Shown in pieces: positions 1 through 5,517 of a stretch of DNA of 5,517 nt (position 1 is the stretch's first letter; each line of letters starts with the position of its first letter). The notes beneath the pieces are model-generated. The model did no database searches. It saw nothing but the letters and a program-made list of their open reading frames with translations, and had not been told where the DNA came from. This DNA is from Clostridia bacterium. GTDB lineage: Bacteria > Bacillota > Clostridia > Christensenellales > CAG-138. The stretch is from contig JAFSFN010000112.1 of assembly GCA_017435185.1 (NCBI GenBank), positions 1 through 5,517 on the forward strand, written 5' to 3'. The translations under genes and the position numbers were made by a program.

Positions 1-257
1 ATACCGTGCTTCTTAACGGCGAGTCGGTCATATGTACTCCCAAGGAAATCGAAATTTTGTATATGCTCGCTTCAAATCCGGGCCATGTATTCACTCGCGA
101 GGTGCTTCTTAACAAGGTTTGGGGGTATGATTTTGCGGGTGAGACAAGAACTGTTGATACTCATATAAAGCGTATAAGAGCAAAACTCGACAGTGCGGGT
201 CTTGGCTGGAGCATAAAGACTATATACGGAGTAGGTTATAAGTTCGAGGTTGAATAA
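1..257 (+). CDS. OmpR/PhoB-family response regulator, C-terminal DNA-binding domain (5' end outside window)
   Basis: This is the last 84 or so codons of a two-component response regulator. Only the winged-helix DNA-binding domain is visible. The reading frame is already open at the left edge, so the GTG at position 6 is an internal valine and not a start. The segment TPKEIEILYMLASNPGHVFTR is typical of the first helices. The stretch VWGYDFAGETRTVDTHIKRIR matches the recognition helix and its neighbourhood, and IKTIYGVGYKFE is the C-terminal beta-hairpin wing; all are hallmarks of the OmpR/PhoB (Trans_reg_C) family. The N-terminal receiver domain with its phosphoacceptor aspartate must lie upstream. 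The gene ends TAA at 255-257, four bases before the kinase start, so the two are almost certainly co-transcribed and form a cognate pair. Family-level identity is secure. Whether it is PhoB-like or WalR-like cannot be told from this domain alone. Confidence 0.96.
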   Translation, partial: TVLLNGESVICTPKEIEILYMLASNPGHVFTREVLLNKVWGYDFAGETRTVDTHIKRIRAKLDSAGLGWSIKTIYGVGYKFEVE

Positions 258-261
258 ATAA

Positions 262-2205
262 ATGCGTAGCGTATTTTTGCGCCGCCTGCTTGCTGCCCTT
301 ATAATCGCAATGCTTCTTGTTGCGATATGCGTTGTTTTCGGTTATATGTTTTTGAGCCGTGAAGTATATGCGGATATCAAAATGCAGGAAATGCTTCCTA
401 AGGCGGAGGCGGCAAAGCAACTTTTTGTTGAATACAAAAATCAGAACATGACTGCCGATGCATTCGATAGAGTGTGCGAGCAGTTTATGTCTGCTGCCGC
501 ATCCGATACCGTAATCGTCGATTCACAAGGCGATATAATTTATCACGATGATTCAACGCTGAGCATAACAACTTCACAACTCAAACAAGATTTGCAAATC
601 GAGATTGAAGAGGTGCTTTCGGGCGAAAATGTCAGCAAAGACCGTGTAAAAATGCGAGACAGCGGTGATGCTATCGTTGTCGGCGTTCCTCTCAATGACG
701 ACAGCGGTAATGTCATAGCAGGTATATTGCTTATAAAGCCTCTTGATGATGTTTTTGCATCAAGCGCAAAAATGGCGACTGTGCTTTTTTGGATAATAAT
801 TATAGTAGTTCCGATTACGGTGCTCGGCTTGTCCGTCAAGGTGAGAAAGGTAGCGGCTCCGCTTCATGATATGGCTGAAGCTGCCATTGAAATGTCAAGA
901 GGCAACTTCGATATACGTGTGAATGAAAAGGAAAGAGGCGAAGTGGGTCTGCTCGCATCAGCGCTGAACAATCTTTGCGAAGCACTGTCAAAAACGGTTT
1001 ATCAACTGCGCTCGGAGAAAGGCCAGCTTGACCAGATCCTTCAAAGCCTTTCAGACGGCGTTGCCGCAACAGATCAGGCAGGCAAGCTCGTTCATTGCAA
1101 TTCTGCGCTTATGCGAATGTTCGGAGCAGTAAGCGTTGAAAAACGTGAGGATTTGCTGCACGACAGTGCATTGTGGGATAAGTTTGATGAAGTGTATGAA
1201 ACGGGCTCTACGCAAACAGTTACACTCAATATGCCGGGTGACAGGACTGTATGGATAACCATTTCTCCCGTCGTTACCGAAGACAATGAAAGAGTGGGCG
1301 TCGTAGGTCTGTTTAAGGATATGACGGAAATGGAACGCCTTGAAAAGATGCGTCGAGAGTATGTGGCGAATGTTTCGCATGAACTTCGAACTCCGCTCAC
1401 ATCCATACGCGGATTGCTTGAGCCGCTTGCAGACGGCATGGTGAAGGACGAGGAGGATAAACAGCGCTACTACAAGATAATGCTGCATGAAGTAGTTCGC
1501 CTGTCAAGACTTATAAATGATATGCTCAAGCTCTCCAGACTGCAATCGGGTGCAGACTATACCGAGTATACAAGAGTTGATATAGTTGAACTTCTCAACG
1601 ATGTTGTAAGTTCGTATACAGCGGGCGCGACACAAAAGGGAATCCAACTTTTGCTGGATGCGGACTATGCTCCCGATGCGCTTACTGATCCCGACCTGGT
1701 GGAACAGGTGCTTGTGATACTCATAGATAATGCAATAAAATATACTCCGCCGGGCGGAAGCATAACACTGTCCGTAAAGGACGGCGAAAAACTGCTCGTT
1801 TCGGTCACGGATACGGGCGTGGGCATCAGTGAAGAAGACAAAAAACACATATTCGAACGATTCTATAAGGTTGATAAGTCCCACGGCGAGGGCGGCACAG
1901 GGCTTGGCTTGTCAATTGCTGCAACCATAATCGAGCGCTTGCAGGAGAATATAACCGTAGACAGTGTGGAAGGTGAGGGAACTTGCTTCACATTTACACT
2001 TAAAAAGTTTGTTTCATCGGCAATAAGACTCGGTCCTGCGAATGAACAGCGGAATATTTCTTTTGCTGAAGACGTTTCAAAACGAACTTCCGATGCTTCA
2101 GATGATTCAAAAACGCAAAAGATAAAAGACGCTGAGTATCTGGTTATTGACGATAATGACAATAGGGAAAACAGGAAAAAGACTGCACGAAAGCGTAAAA
2201 AGTGA
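262..2205 (+). CDS. Membrane sensor histidine kinase, PhoR/WalK type (Cache-like sensor, HAMP, PAS, HisKA, HATPase_c)
   Basis: This 647-residue inner-membrane kinase probably autophosphorylates and passes phosphate to the regulator encoded just upstream. A basic N-terminus leads into membrane segment 1 (about residues 8-31). An extracytoplasmic domain of about 140 residues follows; VDSQGDIIYHD and a later GNVIAGILLIKPL suggest a Cache-like sensor. Segment 2 is at about 171-193, HAMP at about 194-246 and PAS at about 255-355. HisKA carries the phosphoacceptor His373 in VSHELRTPL, and E374/T377 fit the ExxT phosphatase motif. HATPase_c has N490 (DNAIKYTPP), the G1 box DTGVGIS from D517, the F box near 531 and the G2 box GTGLGLS from G545. 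All catalytic motifs are intact. After the last catalytic strand (about 583) there is an unusual 64-residue hydrophilic tail ending in KKTARKRKK. The ATG start follows a weak GAGG inside the end of the regulator gene. The signal sensed is unknown. Confidence 0.95.
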   Translation: MRSVFLRRLLAALIIAMLLVAICVVFGYMFLSREVYADIKMQEMLPKAEAAKQLFVEYKNQNMTADAFDRVCEQFMSAAASDTVIVDSQGDIIYHDDSTLSITTSQLKQDLQIEIEEVLSGENVSKDRVKMRDSGDAIVVGVPLNDDSGNVIAGILLIKPLDDVFASSAKMATVLFWIIIIVVPITVLGLSVKVRKVAAPLHDMAEAAIEMSRGNFDIRVNEKERGEVGLLASALNNLCEALSKTVYQLRSEKGQLDQILQSLSDGVAATDQAGKLVHCNSALMRMFGAVSVEKREDLLHDSALWDKFDEVYETGSTQTVTLNMPGDRTVWITISPVVTEDNERVGVVGLFKDMTEMERLEKMRREYVANVSHELRTPLTSIRGLLEPLADGMVKDEEDKQRYYKIMLHEVVRLSRLINDMLKLSRLQSGADYTEYTRVDIVELLNDVVSSYTAGATQKGIQLLLDADYAPDALTDPDLVEQVLVILIDNAIKYTPPGGSITLSVKDGEKLLVSVTDTGVGISEEDKKHIFERFYKVDKSHGEGGTGLGLSIAATIIERLQENITVDSVEGEGTCFTFTLKKFVSSAIRLGPANEQRNISFAEDVSKRTSDASDDSKTQKIKDAEYLVIDDNDNRENRKKTARKRKK

Positions 2206-2216
2206 CAGTGACGAGC

Positions 2217-3110
2217 ATGGAAAATGAAAAGAATGATGTCTGCACATTGTGCCCAAGACATTGTAATACAGACAGAAAAGCAGGCGGTATCGGTTTTTGC
2301 GGTGCCGCCGATATGCCGTTTGTGGCAAAGTATGACCTGCATTTCTTTGAAGAACCGTGTATATCGGGAAGTGCGGGCAGTGGTGCCGTGTTTTTTTGCG
2401 GCTGTAATCTTTCCTGCATTTTTTGCCAAAACCGTGATATAAATCATAAAAATGTCGGAATAAAAGCCGATGTGCATAAACTTGCCGATATAATGCTTGA
2501 ATTGCAGGAAAAGGGAGCACACAATATAAACCTTGTAACACCCACGCCGCACAGTGATGTGATAATAAAAGCCGTACAAAAGGCAAAGACGCTTGGATTA
2601 AATGTTCCCATAGTTTATAATACAAACGGATATGAGTGTACGGAGATAATAAAGGCGCTTGAAGGGATTGTGGATATATACTTGCCTGATTTTAAGTACG
2701 GCGAGCATATAATAGCAGGCAGATATTCTGCCGCTCCCGACTACTTCAGTGTTGCGTCGCGCGCTGTTAAAGAAATGTATACTCAGTGCGGTGAACTGCA
2801 GACGGACGAGAACGGCATCGCGCAAAAAGGCGTGGTCATTCGGCATTTGGTACTTCCTGCGGCTCTGGACAATACAAGAAGCGTGCTTGACCATATTGCC
2901 GATAATTATCCCAAAACGATTCACATATCATTGATGAGTCAGTATGTGCCGTATGTTGATACGGAGTTTGCCGATCTTAACAGAAAACTTACCAAAAGGG
3001 AGTATGAGAGAGCGGTGGACTACTGCAATATGAAGGGCTTTGAAAATGTTTACATACAAAAGCTGTCTTCGGCAAAACAGTCCTATACACCCGATTTTGC
3101 AAAGGAATAA
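2217..3110 (+). CDS. PflX-like radical SAM protein (COG1313 family), function unknown
   Basis: This 297-residue cytoplasmic protein should bind a 4Fe-4S cluster and cleave S-adenosylmethionine. The radical SAM motif is CNLSCIFC (C63, C67, C70, counting from ATG 2217). A second cysteine set at the N-terminus, CTLCPRHC with a later FCG (C9, C12, C16, C28), is the signature of COG1313/PflX proteins and may hold another metal or cluster. NLVTPTPH (from N105), YNTNGYE (from Y134) and LPDFKYG (D158) fit the barrel strands of this family. The family is related to pyruvate formate-lyase activases, but its substrate is not established, and no glycyl radical enzyme lies in the window. The start is uncertain: GTG at 2202 would give a GTGA overlap with the kinase stop, GTG at 2208 is also possible, and ATG at 2217 leaves an 11-base gap. 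None has a clear Shine-Dalgarno sequence, so coupling to kinase translation is plausible. The family call is firm; the role is not. Confidence 0.9.
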   Translation: MENEKNDVCTLCPRHCNTDRKAGGIGFCGAADMPFVAKYDLHFFEEPCISGSAGSGAVFFCGCNLSCIFCQNRDINHKNVGIKADVHKLADIMLELQEKGAHNINLVTPTPHSDVIIKAVQKAKTLGLNVPIVYNTNGYECTEIIKALEGIVDIYLPDFKYGEHIIAGRYSAAPDYFSVASRAVKEMYTQCGELQTDENGIAQKGVVIRHLVLPAALDNTRSVLDHIADNYPKTIHISLMSQYVPYVDTEFADLNRKLTKREYERAVDYCNMKGFENVYIQKLSSAKQSYTPDFAKE

Positions 3111-3997
3111 TGAACGTGCTTAACTTTCGTGATATTGAACTTAATGACAGAGAAACAATAGAAGAATACACTTCTGCGTGGGCGTTTGAGTGTTCCGAGT
3201 TTACATTCCCCAATTTATACACATGGGGTGTTAACGGTCATATAAAAATGTGCGAGCATGAAAATGTGCTCTATATAATGCCGTGTTTCGGAACCGTGTG
3301 TATCTGCGCTCCCATAATGAAGCACAAAGACGGAGATTTTAACTGTGCGCTTGCGATAGCGAGAGAATATTTTGATTCTGTCGGCAAACCTATGATCATA
3401 AGGTCGATATCGGGGCCTTTGAAGCAGCTTTTTGAACAGCGAGGAATGGCGCTGGAAGAAGACAGGGACAACTATGACTATGTTTACTCTGCCGAAGCTC
3501 TAAGAACGCTGTCTGGTAAAAAATACCACTCAAAACGCAATCATATCAATCAGTTCAAAGCAATGTACCGGAGTGAATATGTAAAGCTCAATTCAGGAAT
3601 GCTCGATGAGTGCATGGAAATGTACGATAGATGGGTAAGTACTAAAAATGACAGTGCGTTTGGAATAAAAGAAGAAAAGCAGGCAATAAAAAGGCTTGTT
3701 CCCAACATGGAACAATTGTCGGTCTGCGGTTGCGGAATAAGGGTGGATGGCAGGCTGGAAGCGTTTTCACTGGGACAGCTTATAAACAAAGATACGGCAC
3801 TTATACACATCGAAAAAGCGAATCCCGATATACAGGGGCTGTATCCGTTCATAAATCAACAGTTTCTTATAAATGAATTCCCCGATGTTGAATATGTGAA
3901 TCGTGAGGAGGATATGGGGCTTGAAGGCTTGAGAAAGGCAAAACTGTCCTATAATCCCACAGGTTTTGTTGAAAAATACATTTACAGAGAGTGTTAG
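3110..3997 (+). CDS. DUF2156 (LPG_synthase_C-like) domain protein, possible GNAT-fold acyl or aminoacyl transferase
   Basis: This 295-residue soluble protein resembles stand-alone DUF2156 proteins (COG4866). The domain is related to the C-terminal catalytic part of MprF, which transfers an aminoacyl group from tRNA to phosphatidylglycerol. Family-like features are the opening IELNDRETIEEY with SEFTFPNLYTWG, a basic GKKYHSKRNHINQF motif (from G136), and the closing NREEDMGLEGLRKAKLSYNP (from N264). No membrane segments are visible, so unlike MprF it has no flippase part. The length is normal for the stand-alone family, and no truncation is seen. Its ATG overlaps the radical SAM stop by one base (TAATG), and AAAGGA sits only three bases upstream, which favours translational coupling. 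The substrate is unknown: a tRNA-dependent aminoacyl transfer is a family-based guess, and this sequence alone shows only the fold. Confidence 0.85.
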   Translation: MNVLNFRDIELNDRETIEEYTSAWAFECSEFTFPNLYTWGVNGHIKMCEHENVLYIMPCFGTVCICAPIMKHKDGDFNCALAIAREYFDSVGKPMIIRSISGPLKQLFEQRGMALEEDRDNYDYVYSAEALRTLSGKKYHSKRNHINQFKAMYRSEYVKLNSGMLDECMEMYDRWVSTKNDSAFGIKEEKQAIKRLVPNMEQLSVCGCGIRVDGRLEAFSLGQLINKDTALIHIEKANPDIQGLYPFINQQFLINEFPDVEYVNREEDMGLEGLRKAKLSYNPTGFVEKYIYREC

Positions 3998-4001
3998 TGA
4001 T

Positions 4002-4898
4002 ATGAACATCAGCATAAGAAAACCGAACAAACAGGAATATGAATATGCCGCAAAGGAATTGTGGCATATTTGCTTTGAAGAAGACGGAAGTGCGTTTGTT
4101 GATTATTATTTTGAGCATAGGACAAGCGCTGAAAATGTGCTTGCTGCTTTTTTGCCTGACGGTGAAATGATAGGTATGATGCATATACTGCCCTATACAG
4201 TCAGTTTTTACGGCGTTTTGAAAAAGGGGAGCATGGTGGCAGGCGTTGCCACACATCCGAATCACCGAAAAAAGGGCATTTGCAGAGCATTGTTTGAAGA
4301 AGCGGGTGTACTTATGCGTGAAAACGGTTATGTGTTCAGTATGCTCCAACCGTTTGATGCAAGGTTTTACGAACAGTTCGGCTATAAAGTGTTTTCGCTC
4401 AGAGAGCGTTTTGAAGCTGAAGCGGCAGACACAGGAGAAGAATCGGACAGTAATATAAAACTGTATGAGCTCAATGCCGAAAAAATGCTCTCAATATATG
4501 AACGCTATGCACAAAAATATAACGGTATGATGGCAAGAACGCTTGAAGACTGCGAGCTCTTTTTGAAAGAACTTGAAACATATAACGGAAAAGCCGTAAT
4601 GACAAATGACGCATATGCGCTGTATGCAAAAGATTCGAAAACAGCGGTAATAACAGAAATAGCAGGCGAAAATATGTGCGCTCTCATAAACGTTCTTTTG
4701 CGTGAAAATGACAGAATAAAATTAGACTTGCCGCTTGATGCAAAGTGCGAAATAAAGGGTAAATACAGTAAAAAACGCATAGAGTTCAATATGCTCAGAA
4801 TAGAGGACAAGGAACGCTTTTTTGAGGGGTTGCCGTGCCGTGATGAAGAAAAAATAAACGGTGATATATACATGAATTACAGCATGGAAAGCTATTGA
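4002..4898 (+). CDS. GNAT family N-acetyltransferase, Eis-like (COG4552-type)
   Basis: This 298-residue cytoplasmic protein probably moves an acetyl group from acetyl-CoA to an amine on an unknown substrate. The N-terminal GNAT domain carries VAGVATHPNHRKKGICRALF. The pyrophosphate-binding loop is R89-K-K-G92-I-C94, where the last position is usually Gly or Ala. RFYEQFGY (Y123) resembles the segment that holds the catalytic tyrosine in Eis. The region after about residue 145 fits the second half of Eis-like proteins, ending with a short strand-rich part containing NMLRIEDKERFF that may be a reduced sterol-carrier-like domain. The whole is about 100 residues shorter than mycobacterial Eis (about 400). 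An in-frame TTG at 3966 lies inside the preceding gene and is an unlikely start; ATG 4002, with AGAGAG about ten bases upstream, begins the expected MNISIRKPNKQEYE. The gene starts four bases after the DUF2156 stop and is likely in the same transcript. A true aminoglycoside-modifying role should not be assumed. Confidence 0.85.
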   Translation: MNISIRKPNKQEYEYAAKELWHICFEEDGSAFVDYYFEHRTSAENVLAAFLPDGEMIGMMHILPYTVSFYGVLKKGSMVAGVATHPNHRKKGICRALFEEAGVLMRENGYVFSMLQPFDARFYEQFGYKVFSLRERFEAEAADTGEESDSNIKLYELNAEKMLSIYERYAQKYNGMMARTLEDCELFLKELETYNGKAVMTNDAYALYAKDSKTAVITEIAGENMCALINVLLRENDRIKLDLPLDAKCEIKGKYSKKRIEFNMLRIEDKERFFEGLPCRDEEKINGDIYMNYSMESY

Positions 4899-4942
4899 TA
4901 AAAAAACAACGATATTTACTGGGAAAAATCGAAATAAAAACA

Positions 4943-4956
4943 TTGCCAAGAGGCAA
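4943..4956. repeat. Short inverted repeat overlapping the -35 element
   Basis: TTGCC and GGCAA form a perfect 5-bp dyad around an AAGA centre. The left arm coincides with the predicted -35 box, so it could be a regulator half-site pair. It is not followed by a T-run (next bases ACTTTC), so it does not qualify as an intrinsic terminator for the upstream genes. Five-base arms are short and may be chance. Confidence 0.35.
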
Positions 4957-4971
4957 ACTTTCAAATATAAT
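4943..4971 (+). promoter_or_regulatory. Predicted sigma-A-type promoter for ppdK
   Basis: A -35 element TTGCCA (4943-4948) is followed after exactly 17 bases by a perfect -10 element TATAAT (4966-4971). Transcription would start near 4978, giving a 5' leader of about 40 bases before the ppdK ATG. It lies in the only real intergenic gap of the window and points toward ppdK. It is recognised by consensus and spacing only; the AT-rich surroundings raise the chance of a random -10 match, but the combined match is good. Confidence 0.7.
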
Positions 4972-4983
4972 TATACATATTTG
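4962..4983. repeat. Inverted repeat spanning the -10 element and predicted start site
   Basis: CAAATAT (4962-4968) and ATATTTG (4977-4983) form a perfect 7-bp dyad with an 8-base centre that includes the end of the -10 box and most of the region up to the predicted transcription start. Such a position suits a repressor operator. The arms are AT-rich, so a chance origin is possible, and no regulator can be assigned. Confidence 0.4.
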
Positions 4984-5004
4984 GTGCGTTATCAAAAAAA
5001 CTGC

Positions 5005-5009
5005 GGAGG
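5005..5009 (+). promoter_or_regulatory. Strong ribosome binding site of ppdK
   Basis: GGAGG lies eight bases before the ATG at 5018, an optimal Shine-Dalgarno arrangement. It is clearly better than the weak or absent sites in front of the other genes here. It fixes the ppdK start and fits high expression. Confidence 0.9.
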
Positions 5010-5017
5010 AAAAATAA

Positions 5018-5517
5018 ATGGCAAAAAAGTACGTATATCTCTTTAGTGAAGGAAATGCAACAATGCGTGAACTTTTGGGCGGCAAGGGCGCTAACTTGGC
5101 AGAAATGACAAGTCTCGGTCTTCCTGTTCCCCAAGGCTTTACGGTCAGTACGGAGGCTTGTACTCAGTACTATGAAGACGGTCGCAAGATCAACGATGAA
5201 ATTCAGGCTCAGATCATGGAATACATTGACAAAATGGAAGGCATCACAGGCAAAAAGTTCGGTGATAAGGAAAATCCTCTTCTCGTTTCAGTACGAAGCG
5301 GTGCCCGTGCTTCAATGCCCGGTATGATGGACACGATCTTGAACCTCGGTCTTAATGAAGAAGTTGTTCAGGTTATGGCTGAAAAGTCAGGCAACGCGCG
5401 TTGGGCATATGACTGCTACAGAAGATTTATTCAGATGTACTCCGATGTTGTTATGGAAGTCGGCAAGAAGTACTTTGAAGAACTCATCGACAAGATGAAA
5501 GAAGAAAAGGGTGTTAC
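5018..5517 (+). CDS. ppdK: Pyruvate phosphate dikinase, N-terminal part (3' end outside window)
   Basis: These are the first 166 codons of PPDK (EC 2.7.9.1), which interconverts pyruvate, ATP and phosphate with phosphoenolpyruvate, AMP and pyrophosphate. In anaerobic clostridia it often works glycolytically with pyrophosphate or supplies PEP. The visible part is the start of the N-terminal nucleotide-binding domain. LLGGKGANLAEMTSLGLPVPQ carries K23, and LLVSVRSGARASMPGMMDTIL carries R93; these match the ATP-contacting Lys22 and Arg92 of the Clostridium symbiosum enzyme, offset by one extra residue near the start. YRRFIQMYSDVVMEV is also typical. The full enzyme is about 870-880 residues, so the phosphohistidine and PEP-binding domains lie beyond the right edge. 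ATG 5018 is set by GGAGG eight bases upstream. Isoleucine is written only ATT or ATC, unlike the ATA-rich genes upstream, which suggests strong expression from its own promoter. Confidence 0.97.
   Translation, partial: MAKKYVYLFSEGNATMRELLGGKGANLAEMTSLGLPVPQGFTVSTEACTQYYEDGRKINDEIQAQIMEYIDKMEGITGKKFGDKENPLLVSVRSGARASMPGMMDTILNLGLNEEVVQVMAEKSGNARWAYDCYRRFIQMYSDVVMEVGKKYFEELIDKMKEEKGV

Noticed and set aside
1051..1488. Minus-strand open frames opposite the PAS and HisKA regions of the kinase
   Set aside because: They are shadows of a gene with intact catalytic motifs, with no family resemblance and no ribosome binding site noted.
2120..2205. Receiver domain fused to the kinase (hybrid kinase)
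   Set aside because: Only about 15 residues resemble the first strand and acidic pocket, the protein ends straight after, and the next gene starts intact, so there is no domain.
1863..2579. Long open frame on the minus strand (238 codons), with another at 2107-2625
   Set aside because: It lies antisense to the end of the kinase gene and the start of the radical SAM gene, both firmly supported. Its translation is Cys/Phe/His-rich with no recognisable domain, as expected from a reversed coding strand.
3966..4001. Upstream TTG start that would lengthen the GNAT protein by 12 residues
   Set aside because: It lies within the coding end of the DUF2156 gene and uses a rare start; ATG 4002 begins the expected first strand of the GNAT domain.
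4943..4956. Intrinsic terminator for the upstream genes
   Set aside because: The stem is only 5 bp with a 4-base loop and has no T-run after it. It fits better as part of the promoter region.
4895..4995. TTGATAA (4895-4901) and TTATCAA (4989-4995) as a pair of inverted ends of a small mobile element
   Set aside because: Only 7 bp, AT-rich, no flanking target duplication seen, and the left copy overlaps the GNAT stop codon. A chance match is likely.

Overview
The window looks like a piece of chromosome from a low-to-moderate G+C anaerobic Firmicute of class Clostridia, probably near the Oscillospiraceae/Ruminococcaceae. This is an inference from three things. The first is a pyruvate phosphate dikinase start that closely resembles the clostridial enzyme. 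The second is a PflX-type radical SAM protein and a DUF2156 protein, families common in gut clostridia. The third is a PhoR/WalK-style kinase and tight, one-strand gene packing. No database search was possible, so the genus is left open.

Layout: every gene is on the + strand. Positions 1-257 hold the 3' end of an OmpR/PhoB-family response regulator. Four bases later comes its probable partner, a 647-residue membrane sensor histidine kinase (262-2205). A compact run follows: a COG1313 (PflX-like) radical SAM protein (about 2217-3110), a stand-alone DUF2156 protein (3110-3997) and an Eis-like GNAT acetyltransferase (4002-4898). Junctions within this run are between a 1-base overlap and an 11-base gap, so all five genes probably share a transcript and several are probably translationally coupled. 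The only sizeable non-coding stretch is 4899-5017 (119 bp). It holds a good sigma-A-type promoter, two small inverted repeats overlapping it and a strong ribosome binding site. These lead into ppdK (pyruvate phosphate dikinase), which runs off the right edge.

How the genes work together: the regulator and kinase form a signal-transduction pair. The radical SAM, DUF2156 and GNAT proteins have no proven joint role. They pair one radical enzyme with two acyl-transfer-type folds and could act on a common target, but this is conjecture. ppdK is a separate, probably highly expressed metabolic gene: it has its own promoter and a codon choice visibly different from the upstream genes (no ATA isoleucine codon in the visible part). 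I found no tRNA, rRNA, CRISPR array, insertion sequence, convincing intrinsic terminator or clearly new system in the window.
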